This document shows, one piece after another, positions 45,617 to 56,492 of a DNA stretch of 64,000 nt. The DNA comes from Stomoxys calcitrans. Taxonomy: Eukaryota; Arthropoda; Insecta; Diptera; Muscidae. Position numbers and translations under genes: made by a program. Every line of letters starts with the position of its first letter. Positions within the stretch are counted from its first letter, which is position 1. Under the pieces are notes generated by a model. The model saw only the letters and a program-made list of their open reading frames with translations, ran no database searches and was not told the DNA's origin. Location of the stretch: assembly GCF_963082655.1 (NCBI RefSeq), contig NC_081552.1, positions 94,587,582 to 94,651,581 on the forward strand, read 5' to 3'.

Positions 45617-45924
45617 TTTCCAACTTTTCTTAATTCTATTGATTTTTCTATTTCCTGAAGTTACAATTTTTAAATTCTTTAATTATTCACCAAAATTTTT
45701 TTCTCTACCAGAGTTTTCACATTTTTTTCACTTTCGTACTTAAATTCTTCTTAATTATTAAATCTAACTTTTTCCAACTTTTCTTAATTCTATTGATTTT
45801 TCTATTTCCTGAAGTTACAATTTTTAAATTCTTTAATTATTCACCAAAATTTTTTTTCTCTACCAGAGTTTTCACATTTTTTTCACTTTTGTACTTAAAT
45901 TCTTCTTAATTATTAAATCTACGA
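45617..45924 (-). repeat. 154-bp tandem duplication in the leader
   Basis: CCAACTTTTCTTAATTCTAT starts at 45620 and 45774. The two units are almost identical, differing by a T in a T run and a C/T. The env remnant begins at the edge of one unit, so the deletion joined leader repeat to env. Confidence 0.8.
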
Positions 45925-46158
45925 TTCACAAATTTTTTTTTTTTTTTTTTGTTCACTGCCTACTTACAAATGTATCCCTATAAAGATTTTCCATACGTCC
46001 ATGGAGGCGATTTCGTTGTCCTTTCGTTAAATCTACTTGGAGAATCGTCCGCTTACTTGTTGACGTGTGTTGAGCCGGTAGTTGTAGCTACAGCCTCTGT
46101 GGTCTTCTAGGGTGTTTTTTTGGTCCTTGGTCACAGCCTCCGGGTGCGTTGATGGATT
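45925..46158 (-). other. errantivirus 5' leader
   Basis: Non-coding leader between the primer site and the duplicated units. It has an A run on the minus strand (T run at 45937-45950) and a short 12-codon frame starting with ATG near 46002. GTAAGT, a splice-donor-like motif, lies close to its end. Errantiviruses make env from a spliced RNA, so this may be the donor. Confidence 0.5.
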
Positions 46159-46169
46159 GTTGGGCGCCA
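46159..46169 (-). other. primer-binding site, tRNA-Lys type
   Basis: The minus strand reads TGGCGCCCAAC, overlapping the last base of the LTR, as in gypsy. The match then stops (AATCC instead of GTGGG). Confidence 0.7.
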
Positions 46170-46505
46170 GTTAACAGTTACTACATTTCTGTTTTTATTA
46201 ATTTGAGTGCTTTTACAGAACTCAATCAAAAATCTTAAACTTAGGTTGAAGTTGGTTGGTGCTGCTGTTGGCGCTGCTGCTGTTGGTTGGTGCTGTTGCT
46301 GGTGCTGCTATTGGTTTCTTGCTGATTGACGATTTTGTTATTGTTGTCGTCATGAGGTGTCAGGTTACCCGCTTTGCTGTGTTTGCTGTTGACTGACAGC
46401 GGTCAATGAATTAATCAATAGAATCAGCAATTTTTTGGTATCGAAATCCAATATAAAGAATTTTTTGTTTGGCTGACATCCCAGCAAACATCTTTGATGT
46501 TAACA
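46169..46505 (-). repeat. errantivirus 5' LTR
   Basis: Second 337-bp LTR, identical to 44067-44403 as far as can be read. It contains a CTG/TTG-rich internal tract (46255-46320). Confidence 0.9.
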
Positions 46506-46509
46506 TATA

Positions 46510-46879
46510 TTTGTTTTCGCTTTGCCAAGTTTGGAATTAATAAAAAAAAAATCATTGTTCCATTTGCTTGGCTTGTAAATAATTTTTCATAGCTGCCAAT
46601 TTTAGTTTAGTGTGGTTCATTTTGAGATGCCCGTTTGGTTTTATGTTTACAGCGTTGGTTAGATAGATAATCTATTATAATTGTTCTGTTTTTGGTAATC
46701 TACATGGAGCGTTAAATGTATGGTTTGGAAATATTTAAAAAAGGTTTATTTATTGCTTTTTAACCTATTGCAGAGGATTGCATTGCATGATGAGGTGAGG
46801 TAATTGGTTTAATTTTTAAAGAAAAGGGAGATGGTAATAATACCATCTTCATATCTCAAATAACAATAGCGTTAATTTT
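46510..46879. other. AT-rich spacer
   Basis: Continuation of host sequence after the errantivirus insertion; nothing recognised. Confidence 0.4.
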
Positions 46880-47976
46880 TATACCCTCCACCATAGGATG
46901 GGGATATACTAATTTCGCCATTCTGTTTGTAACTCCTCGACATACTCGTCTCAGACCCCATAAAGAATATATATTCTTGATAGTCATGACATTTTATGTC
47001 GATCTAGCCCTGTCCGTCCGTCTGTCTGTCGAAAGCACGCTAACTATCGATGGAGTATACTTCCTATAGGTGTGGGATGGTTTGGATTGTATATGGACCA
47101 TAGCGGTCCATGTTTTGATATAGCTCCCATATAAACCGATCTTTGGATCTTGACTTCTTGAGCCACTACAGGGCGCAATTTTATTCGATTTGGCTGAAAT
47201 TTTACATGAGGTGTTTTTCTATGATTTCCAACAACTGTTCTAAGTATTGTTGAAATCAGTTCATAACCTGATATAGCTGTCATATAAACCGATCTGGGGT
47301 CTTGACTTCTTGAGCCACTAGTTATGATTTCTAACAACTGTGCCAAGTACGGGTGAAATCGATGCATAAACTGATATTGCTGTCATATAAGCCGATCTGG
47401 GGTCTTGACTCCTTGAGCCTTTAGAGGACGCAAATCCCATCCGACTTAGCTAAAATTTTGCACGACGTGTTTCGTTATGACTTTCAACAACTGTGCAAAG
47501 TATGGTTCAAATCGGTTCATAACTTGATATAGGTGCCATATAAACTGATCTGGGATCTGCCTCTATAGGGCGCAATTATTATCTGATTTGGGTGAAATTT
47601 TGTACAACGGCTTATCCCATCACCTTCAACATACGTGTCAAATATGGTCCGAATCGGTATAAAACCTAATACAGCTCCCCTATAAAACGATCTCTCTATT
47701 TTATGTTTTGAGCACACTTAAGGGCGAAATCCTTATTCGATTTAGCTGAAATTTTACACATTGACTTCTACTGTGGTCTCCCACATTCATTCCATTATGG
47801 TCCGAATCGGACCATAACTTGATATACCTCCAATAGCATAGCAATTATTTTCTTTTATCCTTTCCTTTCCTTTGTTTGCCTAAAAAGAGGCACCGGGAGA
47901 AGAACTCGACAAATGCGATCCATGGTGGAGGTTATATATCCTCCGGGCCGGCCGAACTTAGCACGCTTTCACTTGT
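46880..47976 (+). mobile_element. DINE-1/Helentron-like element, subfamily A
   Basis: TATACCCTCCACCATAGGAT, TATATATTCTTGATAGTC, TCCGTCCGTCTGTCTG, five monomers, then GGTGGAGGTTATATAT, a degraded hairpin (CCGGGCCGGCCGAA) and CTTAGCACGCTTTCACTTG. Its last bases abut the next element. Confidence 0.75.
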
Positions 47977-48990
47977 TATACCCTCCACCATAGGATGGCG
48001 GGTATACTTATTTCGTCATTCTGTTTGTAACTACTCGAAATATTCGTCTGAGACCCCATAAAGAATATATATATTTTTGATTGTTGCGACATTTTATGTC
48101 GATCTAGTCATGTCCGTCCGCCTGTCCGTCCGTGTGTCCGTCTGTCCGTCCGTCCGTCCGTCCGTCCGTCCGTCTGTCTGTCGAAAGCACGCTAACTTCC
48201 GAAGGAGTAAAGCTAGCCGCTTGAAATTTTGCAAAAATACTTCTTATTAGTGTAGGTCGGTTGGTATTGTAAATGGGCCATATCTGTCCATGTTTTGATA
48301 TAGCTGCCATATAAACCGATCTTGGGTCTTGACTTCTTGAGCCTCTAGAGGGCGCAATTCTTATCTGATTGGAACGGAATTTCGCACCACGTATTTTGTT
48401 ATGATATCCAACAACTGTGCCAGGTATGGTTCAAATCGGTTCATAACCTGATATAGCTGCTATATAAACCGATCTTGGGTCTTGACTTCTTGAGTCTCTA
48501 TAGGGCGCAATTCTTATCCGATTTGAATGAATTTTTGCACGACGTGTTTTGTTTTGACTCCAACAACTGTGCCCAATAAGGTATTAATCGGTTCATAACC
48601 TAATATAGCTGCCATATAAACCGATCTGGGGTTTTGACTTCTTGAGCCTCTAGAGGTCGCAATTATTATCCGATTTGCCTGAGATTTTGTACGGTCTATA
48701 GCCCGATACAGCTCCCATATAAATCGATCTCTCTATTTTACTTCTTAAGCCCCTATAGGGCGCAATTCTTATTCGAATTGGCTGACATTTTACACTGGTC
48801 TCCAACATATAATTTAATTGTGGTCCAAACCGGACCATATCTTGATATCGTTCTAACACCAGAGCAAATCTTTTCTTATATCCTTTTTTTGCCTAAGAAG
48901 AGATGCCGGGGAAAGAACGCGACAAATACGATCCATGGTGGAGGGTATATAAGATTCGGCCCGGCCGAACTTGGCTCGCTTTTACTTGTT
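47977..48990 (+). mobile_element. DINE-1/Helentron-like element, subfamily A, abutting copy
   Basis: It begins TATACCCTCCACCATAGGAT immediately after the previous element's TTGT. It has a long GTCY tract (48112-48182), four monomers, GGTGGAGGGTATATAAG, hairpin TTCGGCCCGGCCGAA and CTTGGCTCGCTTTTACTTG. Confidence 0.8.
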
Positions 48991-49879
48991 TTTTAATAAC
49001 ACATGGATTAAAACGTCTCTAGGATAATATATACATGGCGCTAAAAGCTCCAAGTCTATAATAATTTTGGGAAGTATTACCTGACACAAATATGCCTGCA
49101 AAATTATATTATAATCTGATCATTAGTTCACAAGTTTAAGTGGATATTTTTCCAGCAAACAAATCCGTTTCTTAGGGAAGTTCTATTTTTATAGTAAACT
49201 TGTAACCTTTTCCTCCACATTGGAACTATAGTCGTGAATTTGTATCTTTTTGATGTAAATGTCATTATGTTTACGGTAAAACTTTTATGTACTTCTTCGG
49301 TGCTAAAAGATTGCTCTATTACGCAAAAATTCAAAACTCTTTTATCTCAAAAATGTTTTGTCTACAACAAAAGATGCTTTTTTACTCGAAAATATGATGG
49401 GAGAGAGAGTGCTGAAGCGTACGCTCAAACGTCTCATATTTGGCTTGCAGTCTGTATAGGTGCAACTATTGTGGTGTAGGGAGTTATTACTTAGAAATTT
49501 TTTTTATATAGACGTATTTAAAGGAATTCGGATCGACTCAGAACCACATTCTGATTAGTTTTAGCTATGTCCATGTTAATTTTTGTATGCAATAAAGATG
49601 GCAATATTTAAAAATTTTTCACAGGCCTTTTTTTGACCTAGTGACGAAACTGTAAAAATCAGTTCAGATTGGAATATAGCATCAATTAGATTAAAGTTTT
49701 GAGCAATGTGGTAGTTTTTTAAATGATCTTCAGGAAATTTGGGATATAGCATGCTCTTATAACTGTTGACCAATTTTTCTCGTTATTTGAACACTTGACC
49801 AAAGAAAACGTTGTATTCGTCACAAATTTTTGCATGGATGTATCATAAAATACCCTGCACTTTCGCCGTAAACAAATAT
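48991..49879. other. AT-rich stretch, partly repeat-like
   Basis: 49550-49690 resembles the GTCY-type fragment at 4845 ('TTTTAGCTATGTCCATGTTA'). No gene recognised. Confidence 0.4.
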
Positions 49880-50200
49880 TTCGTTTATGGCTAATGAATT
49901 ACCATCGAGACAAACGGTTAAATAGTGGTTCGCTGACTTGAAACGTGTCTGCACGGGAAAAGACGATGCACCACGCTTTGGTCGCCCAAAAGCGGTAGTT
50001 ACATCAGGAACCATAGAAAAGTGCCCCAATTGTTTCTAAAAAACCGAAAAGTGAAGTTGAATAAGATATCTGACACACTAAAGATATCAAGGGAACGTAG
50101 GTGGTTTGTTATATATCGAGTCCTTTCCATGAAAATGATAAACGACAAAACCGAAATTGTACAGGAGGCGGTTTTTACATATTCACTATTGACCATTCAA
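49880..50200 (+). pseudogene. mariner transposase, N-terminal fragment
   Basis: Broken frames read 'RQTVK', 'FADLKRVCTGKDDAPRFGRP' and 'KSEVE...DTLKISRERR'. These are the helix-turn-helix N-terminal part of mariner-type transposases, where G-R-P links the two DNA-binding motifs. A stop follows 'RQTVK', and the catalytic domain is absent. It is of a different mariner group from the fold-back elements. Confidence 0.6.
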
Positions 50201-50221
50201 CCGAGCAGATAAAGAAACTGG

Positions 50222-50925
50222 GAATAAGTTAGGTTAGGTTAGGTCAAAAAGAGGGTGCGGATATTAATCTGCCCCGTGCCACTATGGACACCTAAGACAA
50301 TAATCGGCTTGTTGTGCTCTCTAAATACTAAAATGTAACCTCGAAAAAGAAAATCTAAGTCAGAAACTCAGTGCTATTTACAAAATTCCTAATTGTTTTA
50401 AATATCACGCACCTAAGTTGATTCATGCCTGGTTTTGTGTCCGCACCTAAGTACCGATGTCTGCCAGCTGCTAAAGCCGGGCAATGACATAGGAAATGCT
50501 CGAAAGCCAAGTTTATTGATGGCGGTTCTCTGACCTTCACTGCCAAATCATATGCCCTTTCATTCCCCTTTACTCCGCTGTGGTGCTCCACCCAAACGAT
50601 GCGAATCGTGCCCTTCTCAGAGATGACTTTAATCGCCTTTTTGCACTCCAAGACTGTTCCTTACCGTACCGTCATGGTTCTTATTGCGCCGATGGCCAGT
50701 TTACTGTCCGTTATGATTTTCACTGTCGACGTCCACGTGTCCTCTCAATGAAGACCCTTCTTTGTAACATGCTCTTCCAGATGGCAATTCTAGGGTTCCG
50801 TCAATCCAAGACTGTGCCGCTGGCAGCAGTACATCGCATTCGCCCACAAGCGTCGTCTCAGATATCCGATCGGATACCTGGGACGACATGGAGAAAGTTG
50901 GGGACTTAAACCTTGAGATAGTCAG
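50222..50925 (-). pseudogene. LINE ORF2 relic: RNase H, zinc finger and CCTAA tail
   Basis: The minus-strand frame at 50355-50651 reads 'IRIVWVEHHSGVKGNERAYD' (end of RNase H) and 'EHFLCHCPALAAGRHRYLG' (C-terminal zinc finger). It closes near 'FKTIRNFVNSTEF'. In RNase H the usual PGH is EHH. An earlier piece in another frame (50701-50928) has 'WIDGTLELPSGRACY'. The 3' UTR ends at TTAGGTTAGGTTAGG (plus strand), i.e. CCTAA repeats on the LINE strand. Confidence 0.7.
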
Positions 50926-50931
50926 CAACTT

Positions 50932-52092
50932 TGTCTAAAATTTCAGACAATTCGTATAAGAATTGCGCCCATTGGGGCACACGAAGTAAAATAGAGAGAA
51001 CGATTTATATGGGATCTGTATCGGGCTATAGACCGATTCAGACCATAATAAATACGTTTGTTGATGGTCATGAGAGAATCCGAGTGGAGAGAGTACAAAA
51101 TTTCAGGCATATCGGATAATAATTGCGACCTCTAGGGGTCAAGAAGTCAAGATCCCAGATCGGTTTATATGGCAGCTATATCAGGTTATGGACCGATTTC
51201 AACCATACTTAGTACATTTGTTGGATATCATAACCAAATACTTCGTGCAAAAATTCATTCAAATTGGATAAGAACTGTGCCCTCTAGAGGCTCAAGAAGT
51301 CAAGACCCAAGATCGGTTTATATGGCAGCTATATCAGGTTATGAACCGATTTAAACCATACTTGGCACACTTGTTGGGTATCATAACAAAACTCGTCGTG
51401 CGAAATTTCATTCTGATCGGGTAAGAATTGTGCACTCTAGAGGCTCAAGAAGTCAAGACCCAAGATCGGTTTATATGGCAGCTATATCAGGTTATGGACC
51501 GATTTTAACCATACTTGGCACAGTTGTTGGATATCATAACAAAACACGTCGTGCAAAATTTCATTCTGATCGGGTAAGAATTGCGCACGCTAGAGGCTCA
51601 AGAAGTCAAGACCCAAGATCGGTTTATATGGCAGCTATGGACCGATTTGAACTATACTTGGCACAGTTGTTGGACATCATAACAAAACACGTCGTGCAAA
51701 ATTTCATTCCAATCGGATAAGAATTGCGCACTCTAGAGGCTCAAGAAGTCAAGACCCAAGATCGGTTTATATGGCAGCTATATCAAAACATGGACCGATA
51801 TGGCCCATTTACAATACCAACCGACCTACACTAATTAGAAGTATTTGTGCAAAATTTCAAGCGGCTAGCTTTACTCCTTCGGAAGTTAGCGTGCTTTCGA
51901 CAGACAGACGGACGGACGGACGGACGGACGGACGGACGGACGGACAGACGGACGGACATGGCTAGATCGACATAAAATGTCGCGACGATCAAGAATATAT
52001 ATACTTTATGGGGTCTCAGACGAATATTTCGAGTAGTTACAAACAGAATGACGAAATTAGTATACCCCCCATCTTATGGTGGAGGGTATAAC
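50932..52092 (-). mobile_element. DINE-1/Helentron-like element, subfamily A, hairpin end missing
   Basis: On the minus strand: TATACCCTCCACCATAAGAT, TATATATTCTTGATCGTCG, long GTCY tract (51898-51958), about six monomers. One monomer near 51630 lacks 'TATCAGGT'. The hairpin end is lost where the LINE begins. Confidence 0.8.
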
Positions 52093-52179
52093 AAAGGATA
52101 AAATTGGCTAACAAATGCTACTTTGGATTGACCAAGCAGTTCAAAAGCTCGACAGATGGAAATGCATCATACAAGACAC

Positions 52180-52560
52180 TGACTAACGCGTGCCGTTGTA
52201 TGGCTCGGAAGTGTGGGTGCTTGCTATAGCAGATGAGACAGTGTTTGACAAAGAGATCCTTCGTAAAATTTACGGACCAGTCTGCGTGCATGGAAAATAT
52301 AGCCGAAGTATGAACCACAAGCTGTATGACGACGATAGCATAGTTAATCGCATCAAAATACAACGATTACGTTGACCAGGTCATATTGTAGGATTGAATG
52401 AAGAAGCCCTAACTATGAAGTATTTTTAAAAAGACCATAATCGGATACGCAAAAGTGGAGAACCAAAACTCCAATGGAGAGACCAAGTGGAGACCAACTC
52501 GAAACTGTCAACTTTTGGCCTAGCATAACTTGCTTTGCCGGGCCAGGGCATCACTCATGC
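52180..52560 (+). pseudogene. LINE ORF C-terminal relic (RTE-like)
   Basis: 'PLYGSEVWVLAIADETVFDK', 'ILRKIYGPVCVHGKYSRSMN', 'KLYDDDSIVNRIKIQRLR' then a stop, and beyond it 'GHIVGLNEEA'. This is the C-terminal region after the reverse transcriptase in RTE-like LINEs. A better copy in the other orientation lies at 61915-62400. Confidence 0.6.
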
Positions 52561-53867
52561 GTCCTGGCACGCCTTTAGCGTTTATGCAAATCGCCTTCTT
52601 CTAAATTATTGCTGTAAATAATCAATCAGGCTCTGGTAGCTTAAATGGCGTTGCCTCTCTGACACTTATTAATCTGTTCGCCTGTCGTGGCCTGTGGAAA
52701 ATGGGTGTTCAGCCGTTGTCTCGCCTAGGGTTATCAATAAAATGTCCTTATTCAAAAGCTGGCTTTCGAAATATTCGAGACATGAGCTTTTCAAAAAAAC
52801 CGGTTTGAGCATTTGAGATAAATATTTCTTTTGAAAGAACCCCCTCTAAAAATGTTTTATATAATCACTTAGATGAAGTCAAAAGTCGATCTGCTATCCT
52901 TTACATAGTTTCTGAGACCACATTGGTTTAGCTTGAACAGGGAAAATTTTGATGATACATTTTCTTAAAACAAACATGGCACCAAAATTTTGAAAAAAAC
53001 ATGACAAATAATTTTTTTAAAGAGAAAATATGGATGGAATTTTCCGTTAAGAAAAGATTTCGATAAGTTTTCTTCAAAGACATTTTTCCAAGGACATATT
53101 TTCAGATGACCAGTTTTAGATGTTAGAAATTAAACAATATTAAGAAACCGGTTATTTTTGGCAAGAAACCGATTTAATAAAAACTCGAAAAATGACAATT
53201 TTTAGGAAACCTAAACAAAAACCCAAAAATCGAGCTGATAACCTTTGTCTCGCCTATTTTACTCACATCGACCGCCAATGTCTCGGTTTGGATAAAGAAT
53301 ATCAAGTTAAAATTTGCTTGCAACATCATTTATACTGAATATCCGTTTACTTAACAGCTTGCATCTTCTAAGTCTATCGTGGTATTCCTCCCATTATACC
53401 GCCGATTTGTTACCTGATACTTTTTTTAACCTGTGGAACTTTCTTGGGTATGAATATTGATATTTGATAGTTCGGAAAAAATCAATTCAGTATATACAGA
53501 CTTTTATGCTCCATCCTAATGTATCCCATATAATTAAACATGAAATGTTTTATTTGATGTATCAGTGTGTCTGCAAAATTTTCTTTAAATTCAGACTTAA
53601 ACATGACAACATGCTTTCTTTGAGAGCCACAATTTAGCTCTGATCATAAGAAAATCAAGCAAGACCTCTTCAATTAGACCTCTTAATATGTTTAACAAAT
53701 TTAAACGATTCCATTTGCTTAAAATTAGTACGCATATTTGATGGTGCAGGGTATTAAGTTAACATTTGAATCCACTCGAATTTTCTCTCCCCTCAATAGC
53801 AAAAACGGCCAAAACAGCAAATGGGCCTAATGAAGATTTCGGTGGTTATCATGCCCAATTTACTTTT
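52561..53867. other. AT-rich non-coding stretch
   Basis: Nothing recognised; no gene and no repeat family of this window. Confidence 0.4.
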
Positions 53868-55493
53868 TATACCCTCCAGCATAAGATGGGGGGTATACTA
53901 ATTTCGTCATTCTGTTTGTAACTACTCGAAATATTCGTCTGAGACCCCATAAAGTATATATATTCTTGATCGTCGTGAAATTTTATGTCGATCTAGCCAT
54001 GTCCGTCCGTCCGTCTGTCTGTCGAAAGCACGCTAACTTTCGAAGGAGTTAAGCTAGCCGCTTGAAATTTTGCACAAATACTTCTTATTAGTGTAAGTCG
54101 GTTGGTATTGTAAATGGGCCATATCGGTCCATGTTTTGATATAGCTGCCATATAAACCGATCTTGGGTCTTGACTTCTTGAGCCTCTAGAGTGCGCAATT
54201 CTTATTCGATTGGAATGAAATTTTGCACGACGTGTTTTGCTATGATATCTAACAACTGTGCCAAGTATGGTTCAAATCGGTCTATAACCTGATATAGCTG
54301 CCATATAAACCGATCTTGGGTCTTGACTTCTTGAGCCTCTAGCGTGCGCAATTCTTATCCGATCTGAATGAAATTTTGCACGACGTGCTTTCTTATGATA
54401 TTCAACAACTGTGCCTAGTATGGTTCAAATCGGTTCATAACCTGATATAGCTGCCATATAAACCGATCTGGGGTCTTGACTTCTTGAGCCTCTAGAGTGC
54501 GCAATTCTTATCCGATTGAAATGAAATTTTGCACGACGTGTTTTGTTATTATATCCAACAACTGTGCCAAATAAGGTTCAAATCGGTCCATAACCTGATA
54601 TAGCTGCCATATAAACCGATCTTGGACCTTGACTTCTTGAGCCTCTAGAGTACGCAATTCTTATCCGATTGGAATGGAATTTCGCACGACGTGTTTTGTT
54701 ATTATACCCAACAACTGTGCCAAGTATGGTTTAAATCGGTTCATAACCTGATATAGCTGCCATATAAACCGATCTTGGGTCTTGACTTCTTGAGCCTCTA
54801 GAGGGCACAATTCTTATCCGATTTGAATGAATTTTTGCACGAAGTATTTCGTTATGATATCCAACAACTGTGCCAACTATGGTTGAAATCGGTTCATAAC
54901 CTGATATAGCTGTCATATAAAGAAATCTGGGGATTTGACTTCTTGAGCTTCTAGAGGGCGCAATTCCTATCCGATTTATCTGAAATTTTGCATGACGTAT
55001 TTTATTTTTACTTTCAACAACTGTGTCAAATAAGGTTCAAATCGGTTCATAACCTGATATAGCTGCCATATAAACCGATCTGGGATCTTGACTTCTTGAC
55101 CCCTAGAGGTCGCAATTATTATCCGATATGCCTGAAATTTTGTACGATGGATCCTCTCATGACCATTAACAAACGTGTTTATTATGGTCTGAATCGTTCT
55201 ATAGCCCGATACAGATCCCATATAAATCGTTCTCTCTATTTTACTTCGTGAGCCCCAATGGGCGCAATTCTTATACGAATTGGCTGAAATTTTACACAGG
55301 TCTCCAACATATAATTTAATTGTGGTCCGAACCGGACCATATCTTGATATCGTTTTAATAGCAGAGCAACTCTTTTCTTATATCCTTTTTTGCCTAAGAA
55401 GAGATGCCGGGAAAAGAACTCGACAAATGCGATCCATGGTGGAGGGTATATAAGATTCGGCCCGGCCGAACTTAGCACGCTTTTACTTGTTTA
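53868..55493 (+). mobile_element. DINE-1/Helentron-like element, subfamily A, longest copy
   Basis: TATACCCTCCAGCATAAGAT, TATATATTCTTGATCGTCG, GTCY tract (54000-54022), about eight monomers ('AACCTGATATAGCTGCCATA' recurs), GGTGGAGGGTATATAAG, hairpin TTCGGCCCGGCCGAA, CTTAGCACGCTTTTACTTG. Complete at both ends. Confidence 0.85.
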
Positions 55494-55499
55494 ACCTTA

Positions 55500-55872
55500 C
55501 GACAGTGGTTTGAGTGTCATGAAGGTTACCTATAAAAGACTATGGAGGTGGTACGACGATGAAAATCCTATGGGGAAATCAGGATCATGAGAAGACGAGG
55601 CTATTACTGAAAGAAAGTAAGAAGGAAGTGAGTATAGCTCTCGGTATCATACATAAACACATTGGACTACCTACGCGCTTACGTGTGCAATCGGTGCGGC
55701 AAGTGATAGCAAGTGTAGGGCATGTGGGGAGGATGATGGGACCTTGGAGCATTACCCATGTCATGGCCCGGCCTTAGCGGCTAACAGACACCGGCAGTAC
55801 GGTGGAGACATAATTCCAGAAATGAACCCTCTTAAGGAGGTGGTATGGAAAACATTAAGGGATTTTGTCAGC
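55500..55872 (+). mobile_element. LINE ORF2 3' fragment
   Basis: Shares 'GAAAATCCTATGGGG', 'CAAGTGTAGGGCATGTGGGG', 'CATGTCATGGCCCGGCC' and 'GGTATGGAAAACATTAAGGG' with 3525-4000. The zinc finger is frame-broken. It stops in the middle of the conserved region, before the UTR. Confidence 0.6.
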
Positions 55873-56074
55873 CATTATGTGTTTGACAGATAAAAAGGCT
55901 AGTTGTGTTTTGGTGAGCTCTTCTCTTTTTTACTATTCGAAAAAATGTATTAAGTCGTATGTAACCAAAAAGCGCATTGCAAAAGAATTTCGAGGATTGG
56001 AAAAAACAGAAAAATTGAAAAAAATATCTGAGGGCGTTTACTTTGAAGGGAACAAGATAGTTATTAATGAATAA
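55865..56074 (+). CDS. unassigned open frame (about 66 codons)
   Basis: The frame reads 'MCLTDKKASCVLVSSSLFYY' (ATG near 55877), then a basic stretch 'KKCIKSYVTKKRIAKEFRGL'. It ends 'YFEGNKIVINE' before TAA. Composition looks more protein-like than most frames here. I do not recognise a family. It lies between two LINE pieces and could be a fragment of another transposon. Confidence 0.2.
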   Translation: MSAIMCLTDKKASCVLVSSSLFYYSKKCIKSYVTKKRIAKEFRGLEKTEKLKKISEGVYFEGNKIVINE

Positions 56075-56213
56075 TTAAATATTTTTTGAAAAAAATTTAA
56101 ATAATAGTTAATGGATAGATAAGTCATTGAACTTAAAATCCAATATATCGGAAAGGATTAACTAGTAAACTTTTGTAATATACATCTTTTTGTATCTGTT
56201 TTTTAATATTCGT

Positions 56214-56492
56214 CATTGACCCGCTTTCGCGTCTAACAGATACCGGCACTTGGGTGGGGACACAATACCGAAGATGAACCAACCTGGGGGCGTGGCATAG
56301 AAAGCAACTTAGGATTTTGTAAGTAGCATGGAATTCCAAATATAATTTTTCTTTTTCGAGGTTACTTTTTATTTTTTTAAGCGCACAATAGTAATCGGCT
56401 TATTGTGCTTATTGGGCTAGGTGTATGTCTATAGTGGCATGGGGCAGATTAATATCTGCACCCTCTTTCCAACCAAACCTAACCTAATATTC
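56214..56492 (+). mobile_element. LINE 3' end with CCTAA tail
   Basis: 'GACCCGCTTTCGCGTCTAAC', 'ACACAATACCGAAGATGAAC', then UTR block 'ATAGTGGCATGGGGCAGATT' and the end AACCTAACCTAAT. Same family as 3525 and 37690. Confidence 0.6.

Larger units (their letters stand above)
44067..46505 (-). mobile_element. errantivirus (gypsy group) deletion derivative
   Basis: Two 337-bp LTRs, identical by eye, enclose a leader and the 3' part of env. gag, pol and the 5' part of env are missing. The flanking duplication is TATA (44063-44066 and 46506-46509). A tRNA-Lys-type primer-binding site and a polypurine tract are in the expected places for the minus orientation. It cannot move on its own. It is an endogenous insect retrovirus-like element, recent because the LTRs have not diverged. 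Confidence 0.85.

Noticed and set aside
44067..46505. Complete errantivirus
   Set aside because: gag, pol and the 5' part of env are absent; only about 1.8 kb lies between the LTRs.
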